Shown: positions 7,681 through 16,033, numbered from the stretch's first letter. The stretch is DNA of 58,140 bases from Candidatus Poribacteria bacterium (GCA_028821605.1 JAPPFM010000026.1:1-58140), one strand, 5' to 3'. The notes: a model not told the origin generated them from the letters alone. Made by a program: numbers and translations.

Positions 7681-8319
7681 ATGGAAGCACAGAGCGATAG
7701 TTCTAACAAGGCTGAACGGCGACTTGATAAAAGCACTCTGATTTGGGTGGTACTGGGTGTTATCATTGTTGGCATCGCGGGTATCAATTTGTGGTCGGTG
7801 TTTGACACCAAATCGGAGGTGCCGGTTTCTAAAGATGCTGTTGTCAGTGTGCCGGACTTCAGTCTAACCGACCAGCGGGGAGAGATGTTAGGACTGTCCG
7901 ATATGAAGGGCAAGATTTGGGTGGCGGACTTTATCTTCACCAACTGCCCAACGATTTGTCCTGCGATGACACAGGAGATGGCACGCCTCCAATCCGAATT
8001 TGTCGCAGATCCGGTCTATTTCGTTTCGTTTTCTGTGGATCCGGAACGGGATACGTCGGCTGTGCTCTCGCGATATGCGAAGGCGTACGGTGCTGACGAA
8101 AGACGTTGGCACTTTCTTACTGGGGACAAGGGGCATATCTATCAGTTAGCCGAAGATGGGTTCAGTTTAGCTGCGGGACACAACGGTACGGAATTACTTC
8201 ATAGCACACGGTTTGTTCTCGTCGCTCCGGATGGAAACATCTACGGCTACTACGATAGCCGGAGTAAACCAGCACTGCTACGTCTACGGCGGGATATTAA
8301 AATGCTCCTCGGGAAATGA
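7681..8319 (+). CDS. SCO1/SenC family copper chaperone
   Basis: Membrane-anchored thioredoxin-fold protein that delivers copper to the CuA site of subunit II. An N-terminal helix lies at about 20-42; the periplasmic domain follows. The copper-binding pair is in FTNCPTICPAMTQEM (CxxxC) and the third ligand is the His in LLHSTRFVLVAPDG. FSLTDQRG and VSFSVDPERDT are also family blocks. Length 212 aa. The gene directly follows the cox subunits, and no CtaG-type CuB chaperone is seen in this window. Start ATG at 7681 lies at the edge of the 31-bp repeat array, with no clear ribosome site. Confidence 0.92.
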   Translation: MEAQSDSSNKAERRLDKSTLIWVVLGVIIVGIAGINLWSVFDTKSEVPVSKDAVVSVPDFSLTDQRGEMLGLSDMKGKIWVADFIFTNCPTICPAMTQEMARLQSEFVADPVYFVSFSVDPERDTSAVLSRYAKAYGADERRWHFLTGDKGHIYQLAEDGFSLAAGHNGTELLHSTRFVLVAPDGNIYGYYDSRSKPALLRLRRDIKMLLGK

Positions 8320-8585
8320 AAGATGTGAACCTCTTAATCTCCCTTGCGGCTTTTGTGATTCATTTCGCATTCGGATTTTTCCGTGTACGGTTTAAAAAAT
8401 TCAGCCGTCCGTGGAGTAGGTGCCTCTACATTCCGATCGTTATTAACATCGTTGTGCGGCGTTTTGTTCTCCACTGGGACTGGCAAACGGCGATGGTTTA
8501 CTTATGGCCAGCGACACTGATTGCGCATATACTTGGTGGTTTTCTGGGAGCTTGCTATAAACCGGATGAACAGGATGAACTGTAG
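8316..8585 (+). CDS. Small membrane protein, unknown function
   Basis: An 89-residue product that starts in the stop codon of the sco gene (ATGA overlap), so it is translationally coupled to it. It has hydrophobic stretches at about 4-22, 35-50 and 60-81, basic loops (RVRFKKFSRPWSR), and a short acidic tail KPDEQDEL. No family recognised. It resembles the small membrane proteins often trailing cytochrome oxidase operons and may be an assembly factor. Confidence 0.65.
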   Translation: MKDVNLLISLAAFVIHFAFGFFRVRFKKFSRPWSRCLYIPIVINIVVRRFVLHWDWQTAMVYLWPATLIAHILGGFLGACYKPDEQDEL

Positions 8586-8713
8586 AGATAACGGTTGGGT
8601 CCCCTAACCCGAAGTACCAAAACCATAGCCTGTAACGTAGTGGAGGGCGGCTCTTGGGGAAGGCGCGTGAAATATGAAACCTACGTTGTTCTCCCGCAAG
8701 GAAAATTAAAAAA

Positions 8714-10621
8714 ATGATTAAAAAGATTTACGTACCTGTTGACAATTCGGACTACTCGGATGCGAGTATCGGCTTAGCGGTTGCGTTCGCGCGGCAGTTC
8801 GGCTCCCAATTGGTCGGTTCGCACGTCTATGCCGCGAAGATGCACGATGTCCGCTTTAAGCAGATGGAGTACACCTTGCCAGAGGAGTATCAGGATGAGG
8901 TCGAACTTGAGAAGCAACGCCGTATCCACGATACTCTTATTACGATGGGACTGCAACTGATCTCCGATTCCTATCTGGAGGTTATGAAGGAGAAGTGTAC
9001 CGAATTTGACATCCCGTTTGAAGCGAAAATGCCGGAAGGCAAGCACTACATAAAACTCGTCGAGGACATTGAGGAAAGCGACTATGATCTCGTGATTATG
9101 GGCGCGCTCGGCATGGGTGCTGTCAAGGATAGCCTCATCGGCGGTGTCTGTGAACGTGTCGTCCGCCGTATCCATACCGATACACTCGTGGTCCGAGACC
9201 TCGATCCGATTGAAGAACATGACGGAAATATCCTCGTCGGGATTGATGGAAGTCCTGAATCTTTTTCAGGTTTGAAAACGGCGATACAACTCGGACATAA
9301 GTTTAACAAACAGGTCGAAGCCGTCGGGGTCTACGATCCGTATCTCCACTACATTGTCTTCAATTCCGTTGTGAATGTGCTGACAGAACGCGCCGCGAGG
9401 ACCTTCAGATTTAAAGAGCAGGAACAGCTCCACGAGGAAGTGATTGACACAGGATTGGCGAAAATTTATCAATCACACTTAGAGGTTGCACGCTCCATTG
9501 CAAAAGAGGAACATGACTACGCGCTAAAAATTACACTGCTCGATGGAAAAGGCTACGAAAAGATTCTACAATACACTCGAAAGACAAATCCTTGGCTCCT
9601 CGTCTTAGGCAGAATTGGTGTTCACAGTGAACAGGATACAGACATCGGCAGCACCGCCGAGAATCTGTTGCGCCTTGCCCCTTGCAATGTCCTCTTATCG
9701 AGCCAGCGTTACTTCCCACAGATTGATGTAAAGGCGGAAGAGACACTTGTCTGGACACAGGAGGCGTTGGATAGGATGGAGAAAGCCCCGCCTCTCGTGC
9801 GCGGCATTGCCAAGACAGCCGTTCATCGGTTTGCGATAGAGCGCGGTCATTCCGTCATTACGGAGAGCGTCATTGACATGGCGATGGAAGCGATTATGCC
9901 ACAACGTGCCTCTGAAAAGTTGACGCGCGTTGCAAAGGAAATCGCGGAGCAGAAGGTGTTGGAATCTGATGCCGTACAAACATACATCTGCGGCGAGTGT
10001 GGTTATGCCGCACACAATCAACAGCCTGTTCAGTGTCCTGTCTGTAGTTCGGAGCCGGAACGGTTCCAGATGGTGGATAAAAACTCGTTGGAGCACATCG
10101 CTGTGGACGAAGGCGGTGCGGAAGAGGAAGAGACATTCGACGGTGTAAGACTCCAATGGTCAGAGGAATCCAAAAAGGCACTGCGGCGCGTTCCACGCGG
10201 CTATATGCGTCGGAACGTCAAGGCGCGAATTGAGAAGTCCGCACGCTCGCAAAAGATTAGCACCATCACGAATGTCTTTGCAACAGAGATTATTGATGAC
10301 AGCATGGGTGAGGCGGCTGCAGTTCGTGAAGATGCACCGGAACTCAGGGAGGTGCAGGCACAGGTTCCTGACTCCCAAAACGCTGAAGCCGTTCAAGGTT
10401 TTGAAAGTCCGGTGGAATGGACGGAAGAGGCGGTTGAGCGTTTGAATTTAGTCCCTGCTGGGTTCATGCGGAATATCACGCAGACTCGAATTGAACAGCG
10501 CGCACAAGAGCACAAGGTTACTCAAGTTACGCTTGATTTCGCCGCACGGGTCATTGAGGATGGCAGAAGTCTCGCTAATGAGGTACTTGGGGAGTATTAT
10601 CAGCAGTCGAATCAGGAGTAA
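8714..10621 (+). CDS. Double UspA protein fused to three PCP_red-like domains
   Basis: Cytoplasmic 635-residue multidomain protein. Residues about 1-162 and 170-335 are two universal stress protein domains; the first ends MGALGMGAVKDSLIGG...TLVVRD, the typical ATP-loop, and the second starts ILVGIDGSPESF. Then comes a PCP_red-like helical domain (about 346-392, WTQEALDRMEKAPPLVRG), a rubredoxin-like zinc ribbon (about 424-450, CGECGYAA...CPVCSSEP), and two more PCP_red-like domains (about 479-525 WSEESKKALRRVP and 567-618 WTEEAVERLNLVP). PCP_red domains occur at the end of light-independent protochlorophyllide reductase subunits and in many non-phototrophs. The fusion suggests a nucleotide- and metal-dependent stress role. 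No chlorophyll genes are nearby. Confidence 0.85.
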   Translation: MIKKIYVPVDNSDYSDASIGLAVAFARQFGSQLVGSHVYAAKMHDVRFKQMEYTLPEEYQDEVELEKQRRIHDTLITMGLQLISDSYLEVMKEKCTEFDIPFEAKMPEGKHYIKLVEDIEESDYDLVIMGALGMGAVKDSLIGGVCERVVRRIHTDTLVVRDLDPIEEHDGNILVGIDGSPESFSGLKTAIQLGHKFNKQVEAVGVYDPYLHYIVFNSVVNVLTERAARTFRFKEQEQLHEEVIDTGLAKIYQSHLEVARSIAKEEHDYALKITLLDGKGYEKILQYTRKTNPWLLVLGRIGVHSEQDTDIGSTAENLLRLAPCNVLLSSQRYFPQIDVKAEETLVWTQEALDRMEKAPPLVRGIAKTAVHRFAIERGHSVITESVIDMAMEAIMPQRASEKLTRVAKEIAEQKVLESDAVQTYICGECGYAAHNQQPVQCPVCSSEPERFQMVDKNSLEHIAVDEGGAEEEETFDGVRLQWSEESKKALRRVPRGYMRRNVKARIEKSARSQKISTITNVFATEIIDDSMGEAAAVREDAPELREVQAQVPDSQNAEAVQGFESPVEWTEEAVERLNLVPAGFMRNITQTRIEQRAQEHKVTQVTLDFAARVIEDGRSLANEVLGEYYQQSNQE

Positions 10622-10671
10622 ATGTATGAATGGCAATTGTTGATTGACTAATTAAAACGGGAAGGTAAATT

Positions 10672-11100
10672 ATGAGTGATATTCCAGCGGTCACATTCCA
10701 AATTCTCGGTCCAAATGAGGGCGTTGCGGAGGGTTCACACCACGGTTTATGGTTTAAGGTGCAGTCAGATCCGCCCCCGACGCGTAATCTTGTCGTCGGT
10801 GTGAAGGTACGCTCGTCTAACGGACAGGTTCAACAGTCTGGCACTATTATGATTCTGAAACATGAAAGTCATTCTGCAGATCTGTTTTATAAGACGGTGG
10901 AAGGTAAGCTTGATGTGTGGCTGGAAATTGAACCTTTCGATGCTCTCGCTGAATTAGAGTTCCCTATTTTCACAAATGAAGGGTATGTTATAGAGACGGG
11001 ACATGAATTTCTGGAATATAGCGTCGGCGATTTGTCGAAAATAGTTCCTTACGAGTGGAATGGGCATGATCGAGGATTATGGACAGACGAAAAACGGTGA
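10672..11100 (+). CDS. Conserved-looking protein of unknown function, beta-rich
   Basis: A 142-residue soluble product with no signal peptide or cysteine. Alternating hydrophobic strands (VTFQILGP, LVVGVKVRSSNG, GTIMILKHESHSADLFYKT, LDVWLEIEPF) suggest a beta-sandwich like Ig or Calx-beta modules, but no motif decides this. It starts at an ATG preceded by GGGAAGGTAAATT and stands 50 bp after the UspA fusion gene. Function not recognised. Confidence 0.6.
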   Translation: MSDIPAVTFQILGPNEGVAEGSHHGLWFKVQSDPPPTRNLVVGVKVRSSNGQVQQSGTIMILKHESHSADLFYKTVEGKLDVWLEIEPFDALAELEFPIFTNEGYVIETGHEFLEYSVGDLSKIVPYEWNGHDRGLWTDEKR

Positions 11101-11185
11101 AACTTTGTAGTCGTATAGATTGCTATAATAAAGTCTGAAAATGCATAAATAATGGCACCGCTATTTCTTCCGCTGACGGGGTTTC

Positions 11186-11322
11186 ATGAAGATTAAGAAT
11201 TTAATTCGGTAATGTGTGGTGTTAATTGTCTGAATCACGGATGACACGGATGACGCGGATTATAGATTTCTTGATTGAAAAGTATCTTTTATGGAATTAC
11301 CGAACTATTTATTTTAACTTCA
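11186..11322. repeat. MITE-like element, ATGAAG family, copy A
   Basis: Left end ATGAAGATTAAGAATTTAAT then TCGGTAAT; right end, read in reverse complement, ATGAAGTTAAAATAAATAGT then TCGGTAAT. The element is bordered by TC on both sides and by GGGGTT / AACCCC, so removing it restores the palindrome GGGGTTTCAAACCCC. Other copies: 25886-26001 and 33670-33872. Confidence 0.8.
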
Positions 11323-11370
11323 TCAAACCCCACCTATATATTAAAATTCGCTGAAAAATGGAGACTTATC

Positions 11371-12639
11371 ATGCAACGTGTTTTGGGAAACATGCTAATC
11401 CTTCTACTTGCAGCTTTTATGTTTGTGGGCAATGGTTTTGCTGACAACTGGCACCAGTGGCGCGGCCCAAACAACGACGGCATCAGCCACGAGACCGATG
11501 TTCCTATCCAGTGGAGTCAAACTGAAAATGTTAAGTGGCGTTTACCGCTCCCCGGTGAGGCTGCCTCTACCCCTGTCGTTTGGGAGGACAAGATTTTCCT
11601 CACGTCGGCTGAAGGGAATGCTCTCGTTCTAATGTGCATTAGCACTGAAGGTGAAGAACTTTGGAAACAGACTGTAGGGCATGGCAACCGAAGCGTCCGC
11701 GGCGGTGAAGGCAATTCTGCCGCACCTTCGCCTGTAACTGATGGAGAGCATGTCTGGGCATTCCTCGGAACTGGAGACCTTGCCTGCTACGATTTCGATG
11801 GAAATCAGGTCTGGCATACCAATCTCGCTGAGCGTTACGGTAGTTTCAACCTCTATTTCGTTATGTCTACAACACCGCTGATTGACAAGGACCGACTTTA
11901 CATCCACCTCATCCACAGCAATGCGTGGCTTGTGCTGGCTCTTGACAAAATGACGGGCAAAGAGATTTGGAAACATAAGCGCAAGAGTGACGCGACCGAT
12001 GAATGTGAACAGGCTTATACCTCTCCGATTCTCTATCGCGATGCGGAACGTGAATACCTTGTTGTCCACGGTGCGGATTATGTCACTGCCCACAGTCTTG
12101 AAGATGGTAGCGAAATCTGGCGATGTGGCGGTTTGAATCCGGTGATGGGTTATAATCCCTCGCTCCGATTTGTCGCTTCTCCCGTTGCGACGGAAGGACT
12201 TATCGTCGTTCCCTCGGCGAAAAACGGACCCGTTTTAGGCATTGATCCCGCTGCAAAAGGCGATATAACTGATAGCAAATGGCAACTTTGGAAACTTCGA
12301 CAGGGGACACCGGATGTTCCGTCCCCGGTTATTCACGACGGCTTGGTTTATCTCTGTCGAGAGAGAGGCGATCTGATATGTCTTGATGCCGAGACTGGAG
12401 AACAACTCTATCGTGAGCGGACACATCGACACCGACATCGTGCCTCGCCTGTCTATGCGAATGGACACCTCTATCTAACATCTCGTGATGGACTTGTCAA
12501 TGTTGTAAAAACAGGACGTGCGTTTGAAATCGTCGCCAGCAATTCGTTAGGGGAGGTCATCGCTGCGTCTCCCGTTATCTCAAACGGGACCCTCTATCTG
12601 CGAAGTTATCAGGCACTCTATGCGATCAGCGGAGAATAA
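11371..12639 (+). CDS. Exported PQQ-type (BamB-like) beta-propeller protein
   Basis: A 422-residue product with a signal peptide (MQRVLGNMLILLLAAFMFVGNGFA), then a beta-propeller built from repeats such as WKQTVGHG, KEIWKHKR, SEIWRCGG and LICLDAETGEQLY, the classic PQQ-like blade pattern. It begins WHQWRGPNNDGIS, the usual opening of outer-membrane-protein-assembly-like WRGP propellers of planctomycete and related bacteria. Such proteins are generally periplasmic; substrate unknown. The frame opens with TTG at 11275 inside a MITE-like element; the ATG at 11371 gives a clean signal peptide. Its stop overlaps the next start by one base (TAATG). Confidence 0.88.
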   Translation: MQRVLGNMLILLLAAFMFVGNGFADNWHQWRGPNNDGISHETDVPIQWSQTENVKWRLPLPGEAASTPVVWEDKIFLTSAEGNALVLMCISTEGEELWKQTVGHGNRSVRGGEGNSAAPSPVTDGEHVWAFLGTGDLACYDFDGNQVWHTNLAERYGSFNLYFVMSTTPLIDKDRLYIHLIHSNAWLVLALDKMTGKEIWKHKRKSDATDECEQAYTSPILYRDAEREYLVVHGADYVTAHSLEDGSEIWRCGGLNPVMGYNPSLRFVASPVATEGLIVVPSAKNGPVLGIDPAAKGDITDSKWQLWKLRQGTPDVPSPVIHDGLVYLCRERGDLICLDAETGEQLYRERTHRHRHRASPVYANGHLYLTSRDGLVNVVKTGRAFEIVASNSLGEVIAASPVISNGTLYLRSYQALYAISGE

Positions 12640-13514
12640 TGAAAACTTACAAAGAACTCCCAAACGATGCTGGCTCCAATATTATTGGACAAGTCACAGC
12701 GCAGGCGGGCCGGGTTCAGAAACGGCTTGCTTCGGTCAAACATACCGTTGCCGTTATGAGTGGGAAAGGTGGTGTCGGCAAGAGTGCACTCACGGCTAAT
12801 CTCGCTACTGCGCTTACGCTGAAAGGTAACACTGTCGGGATCGTGGACGCTGACATCAACGGACCGACGCTTGCTAAAATGATGGGGGTCCGCAACGCTA
12901 CATTGGAATACACATCTGCGGGTGTTAAGCCTGCGGTCGGGACACTCGGCACCAAGCTTATCTCTATGGATCTACTTTTGGCGGAAGACGATGCGCCGGT
13001 GCTCTGGAACGCCCATACCCAGAAGGACGCGTTCACGTGGCGTAGCACAATGGAGGTCGGCGCGCTCCGAGAGTTTATCGCCGACACCGAATGGGGCGAG
13101 TTAGATTACCTCCTGCTTGATCTGCCACCCGGCAGTGATCGACTTCCAAATGTGGCGGAGCTCATCCCGAACCTCGGTGGTGTCGTCGTTGTGACAATTC
13201 CGTCTGAGGTATCGCAGCTGGTCGTCAAAAAATCGATAACCTTGGCGAGAGATGTCCTCAAGGTCCCAATCATCGGTGTTGTTGAGAATATGGCTTTCTA
13301 TGTCTGTCAACACTGCGGCGAAGAGGAGCCGCTCTTTTCTGCTGATGAAACACTGGACGCTGCATTCCAACAGGTCGTCCTCGGCAGCATCCCTTTTGAT
13401 CCGAGACTTGCACGTTGTAGTGACACCGGAACCCCTTATATTGACGAATATCCGGATACGCCAGCAAGCGCAGCACTCATGCAAGTTGCTGAAAAGATTC
13501 AAGCGTTTTTTTGA
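12639..13514 (+). CDS. Mrp/NBP35-type P-loop ATPase (Fe-S carrier)
   Basis: Cytosolic MinD-like ATPase of the Mrp/ApbC group, which binds and transfers iron-sulfur clusters. Deviant Walker A is MSGKGGVGKSALTANLA (about residues 40-56), switch regions GIVDADINGPTLAKMMG and LDLPPGSDR follow, and the cluster-binding CxxC is in VCQHCGEEEPLF (about 223-228). It lacks the N-terminal MIP18/DUF59 domain that some Mrp proteins carry. 291 aa. It starts within the stop codon of the propeller gene. With the zinc-ribbon/PCP_red gene that follows 17 bp later it may serve metal-cofactor assembly. Confidence 0.9.
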   Translation: MKTYKELPNDAGSNIIGQVTAQAGRVQKRLASVKHTVAVMSGKGGVGKSALTANLATALTLKGNTVGIVDADINGPTLAKMMGVRNATLEYTSAGVKPAVGTLGTKLISMDLLLAEDDAPVLWNAHTQKDAFTWRSTMEVGALREFIADTEWGELDYLLLDLPPGSDRLPNVAELIPNLGGVVVVTIPSEVSQLVVKKSITLARDVLKVPIIGVVENMAFYVCQHCGEEEPLFSADETLDAAFQQVVLGSIPFDPRLARCSDTGTPYIDEYPDTPASAALMQVAEKIQAFF

Positions 13515-13531
13515 GAACTAAAGGAGAAAAA

Positions 13532-14062
13532 ATGAAGTTCCTGTGCATAGACTGTGATACAGCGATGAAGTTTAAAGACGTTACCCGTCCGGAACAAGGC
13601 TCTGTGACAGCACTTTTTGAATGCCCTGACTGCTTCACAGAGATTGCCATGTACCTGAATCCGTCGGAGACGCAGATGCTGAAGTCCTTGGATCTCAAAC
13701 TCGGTGGTAACAACGAAGCAGCGCAGCCGATGCAGCTGGTGCGTTCACAGTTGGAAACCGCGAAAGACAATATGATGCCTAACGAGGTTTCTCCAGAGAT
13801 CGGTTCAGGTGAAACCGCTGAGGGTGGCAAGTGTCCCTTTACTGGCGTTATCTCCGAGGCGTTTCAGGAAACTTCTGAACCGACCGAACCGACGGGTCCC
13901 GTCTGGTCGGCGGAGGCACTTGAACGTTTGGAGCGGATCCCGGCGTTTGTTCGTCCTATGGCGAAGATGGGGATTGAGAGTTTTGCGAAAGAAAACGGAC
14001 ATGACGAGATTACAGGCGAAATTATGGATGCCGCGCGTGGAAACTTCCCCGCCCAGTTCTAA
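13532..14062 (+). CDS. Zinc-ribbon protein with C-terminal PCP_red domain
   Basis: A 176-residue cytoplasmic product. An N-terminal ribbon has two cysteine pairs (FLCIDCDTAM and FECPDCFTEI). A less conserved linker follows, then a single CPFTG, and a C-terminal PCP_red-like domain (WSAEALERLERIPAFVRPMA ... GHDEITGEIMDAARG, about 128-172). The ATG at 13532 has AAAGGAG upstream, so the TTG at 13511 is rejected. It shares the PCP_red module with the UspA fusion at 8714, and follows an Fe-S carrier ATPase, which suggests a small metal- or cluster-binding partner. Function is not established. Confidence 0.82.
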   Translation: MKFLCIDCDTAMKFKDVTRPEQGSVTALFECPDCFTEIAMYLNPSETQMLKSLDLKLGGNNEAAQPMQLVRSQLETAKDNMMPNEVSPEIGSGETAEGGKCPFTGVISEAFQETSEPTEPTGPVWSAEALERLERIPAFVRPMAKMGIESFAKENGHDEITGEIMDAARGNFPAQF

Positions 14063-14097
14063 TGTCTATTTCCTCTGAAGGTGTCAGGCAGTGTGCG

Positions 14098-14403
14098 TTA
14101 TCCTTCTAAGCCTTCTTGGAATGCCAGGAAACTATTGGCTAAGGAAGCATTTAGATTCAACTGCTTGAGACGGTTGAGGTCCTCAATTGCTTCGAGCCTG
14201 GGGCTCAAGGTGTTGACATCGGCATCTGGGAACCGCGCCTCAAGCACCGCCGAAATGTTTTCAATCATCGCTTGGCGCGCCCCGCGTTCTATGCCGCGTT
14301 GTATGATGCGTTCGTAAACAGGAGATTCTTGCATGATTTCCTCCAATGCCCGGTCCTGAAAAAGTTCAGGCGGATAGACTAACCCTCCAAAAACGGAGAG
14401 CAC
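14098..14403 (-). pseudogene. Remnant of Rpn-family (PD-(D/E)XK) nuclease, C-terminal part
   Basis: The minus-strand frame encodes only the tail typical of recombination-promoting nuclease/putative transposase proteins: LSVFGGLVYPPELF, then YERIIQRGIERGARQAMIEN, a DUF4351-like helical end with ARFPDADVNTLSPRLEAI. The frame can be read a little further upstream without an ATG but reaches repeats. The catalytic N-terminal nuclease domain is missing. It sits at the edge of a repeat-filled island. Assignment to the family is by pattern and is moderate. Confidence 0.5.
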
Positions 14404-14529
14404 ATATAATAAGGTCCCGCGCGTCTGTCCTTGTATTATACACGAGGTTGGACAAAATATTAATGTGATTTTTTAAAGGACTTTCCCGAATTAATACTGA
14501 ACTAAACTATCTCCTCCTACTTTATACAA

Positions 14530-14722
14530 TAACGCAAGTTGCCACCTATTTATTCTCACTGCGAAGCAATAGCACTCCGCTGGAGTGCGGTGCCTTGGCG
14601 ACACAATTTTCTATAGATATATCACCCCTACGGGGTGGGAAAAGTGCCTGAGAATCTCGTTGAAATACGCAGAAATACCCAAGCAAAAATACCAAAATTT
14701 GTTAGTAGCAACTTGGGTTATA
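14530..14722. repeat. Inverted-repeat element, CAAGTTGC family, copy 2
   Basis: Left end ATAACGCAAGTTGCCACC and right end GTAGCAACTTGGGTTAT are imperfect inverted repeats. Interior palindromes CACTCCGCTGGAGTG and CACCCCTACGGGGTG match copy 1. It also carries the AATACGCAGAAATACCCAAG unit found at several other sites. Confidence 0.75.
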
Positions 14723-14801
14723 ATACCGAACTAAACTATCTTTTCCCACTCTATATAATACTATAGTTTGGATAGTTTTCCACAGATTTTCGTATGATAG
14801 A

Positions 14802-14881
14802 TTTCTATACAGATACCGCCCCTACGGGGCTTTGAACCCTGGGAGAAACGGTTTCTATACAGATACCGCCCCTACGGGGCT
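14802..14881. repeat. Two direct copies of a CCCCTACGGGG palindrome unit
   Basis: TTTCTATACAGATACCGCCC followed by CTACGGGGCT occurs at 14802-14831 and again at 14852-14881, separated by 20 bp. The core GCCCCTACGGGGC is a perfect hairpin. Related units recur at about 16124-16140, 16172-16188, 18959-18975 and 21841-21860. Confidence 0.85.
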
Positions 14882-15008
14882 GCATCTATTCGCAGATGAG
14901 ATGCTTTTTCTCCGAGTTAGGCACGCGTGAAAACTCATAGAAAAATATTAAAAGGTTTGAACATTGCGGTTGAAACAAATTTATGGTAAAGTTGACACTT
15001 ATTTGGTG

Positions 15009-15098
15009 ATTATAGAAAGGCGAGGATTGTATCCTCGCCAGCGGCGGTGCGGTTGGTTTGCTGACTAACTGTCTACATATTTTCGGGCTTCATTATAA
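15009..15098. repeat. TATAGTAAAG inverted-repeat element, copy c (short)
   Basis: Ends ATTATAG and, at the right, TTCATTATA with the preceding block CTGTCTACATATTTTCGG that is shared with the copies at 5915 and 35587. An internal hairpin GGCGAGGAT/ATCCTCGCC is present. Confidence 0.6.
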
Positions 15099-15299
15099 AC
15101 TATCTCCTTCTACCCGATACAACAGGCACTTGTTGATGCTTGGAGCTTAGCCCTGTTAGGGGTGTTGTGTTTATAGAGTCCGTGAGATTCGGTTGACATC
15201 TTTTCGGATAACTTGTTATCATTAAACGATGAAGAGCCACTCCTTCAATGGCAGTTTACACTTACCTACAGACTTTTCGTTAAAAACGGAGCGTATATT

Positions 15300-15722
15300 A
15301 TGAACCATCAAGCCCCGCGCTGGACACAGAGAGCCGATAGTTTTCGCAGGGCGTTTTCGCGATTGAAACAAGGGGTGGATTTGGCACGACAACGTGAACT
15401 GTCAGACTTGGAAGCACAAGATTTGATACAGGGTTTTGAATATACCCATGAATTGGCATGGAATACGCTAAAGGATTTTCTTCAAACGCAAGATTTTAAG
15501 TTGTACGGTTCGAGAGATACGACCCGAGCTGCTTTTAAAGAAGGATTAATTGAGAGTGGAGAGGCGTGGATGGAAATGATTCGCCACCGCAATTTAACGA
15601 TGCATACCTACAACGAGAGTGTGGCTAACGAGGTTGTTTCTGCACTTCTCAATACATATTTCTCTGAATTCGAGACATTACTGGCGAAAATGGAATGTTT
15701 GAAACAGGAGCAATCGCTATGA
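15300..15722 (+). CDS. HEPN-domain protein, HI0074 family (putative toxin)
   Basis: A 140-residue alpha-helical protein of the nucleotidyltransferase substrate-binding (HI0074) family, the HEPN half of HEPN/MNT type VII toxin-antitoxin systems. The catalytic Rx4-6H RNase motif is visible as IRHRNLTMHTYNES. The YTHELAWNTLKDFL block is also typical. The ATG at 15300 gives the usual length; a longer frame from 15213 has an unusual extension. Its stop overlaps the MNT start (ATGA). By family knowledge the partner adenylylates a Tyr near the HEPN active site to neutralise it. Surrounded by repeats, consistent with a mobile defence or stability module. Confidence 0.88.
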   Translation: MNHQAPRWTQRADSFRRAFSRLKQGVDLARQRELSDLEAQDLIQGFEYTHELAWNTLKDFLQTQDFKLYGSRDTTRAAFKEGLIESGEAWMEMIRHRNLTMHTYNESVANEVVSALLNTYFSEFETLLAKMECLKQEQSL

Positions 15723-16033
15723 AATACGGTTTGTCAGATCGTACGCTTCAAAAGATCCATGGCGTTTTAAGCCATTATCCCCAAATTGAAAAAGCAATTT
15801 TGTATGGTTCGCGCGCCGTAGGCACCTACCGAAATGGTTCTGATATCGACCTTACACTTTGTGGTGATGCGCTAACGCATAGTGTACTCTCCCGCATTGA
15901 TACTGAATTAGACGATCTCCTGCTACCCTATACGATTGATTTATCCATTTTTCATCAGATTGATAACCCGGCTATGGTTGAACAGATTCAACGCATTGGG
16001 GTAAACTTTTATGAGAAATATCGAGATGTCTAA
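15719..16033 (+). CDS. MNT nucleotidyltransferase (putative antitoxin)
   Basis: A 104-residue minimal nucleotidyltransferase. The signature YGSRAVGTYRNGSDIDLTL (GSx10DxD) supplies the metal-binding aspartates, and the third acidic residue is in YTIDLSIF. By analogy with MntA it transfers AMP to the HEPN partner. ATG overlaps the HEPN stop by four bases, so the pair is translationally coupled; an earlier frame start at 15695 lies inside the HEPN gene and is not used. Confidence 0.9.
   Translation: MKYGLSDRTLQKIHGVLSHYPQIEKAILYGSRAVGTYRNGSDIDLTLCGDALTHSVLSRIDTELDDLLLPYTIDLSIFHQIDNPAMVEQIQRIGVNFYEKYRDV

Larger units (their letters stand above)
14404..15299. other. Repeat island without genes
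   Basis: About 0.9 kb with no convincing open frame. It contains a CAAGTTGC-family element (14530-14722), two direct copies of a 30-bp unit with the palindrome GCCCCTACGGGGC (14802-14831 and 14852-14881), and a TATAGTAAAG-type element with an internal GGCGAGGATTGTATCCTCGCC hairpin (15009-15098). Confidence 0.75.

Noticed and set aside
9695-10156. 153-residue minus-strand open frame
   Set aside because: Antisense to the UspA/PCP_red fusion; His/Arg/Leu-rich shadow without support.
8714-10621. Chlorophyll or bacteriochlorophyll synthesis gene
   Set aside because: PCP_red-like modules are widespread in non-phototrophs; the rest of the protein is UspA and no pigment genes are nearby.
11275-11370. 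Longer N terminus of the PQQ-type propeller
   Set aside because: It would start at TTG inside a MITE-like element and bury the signal peptide.
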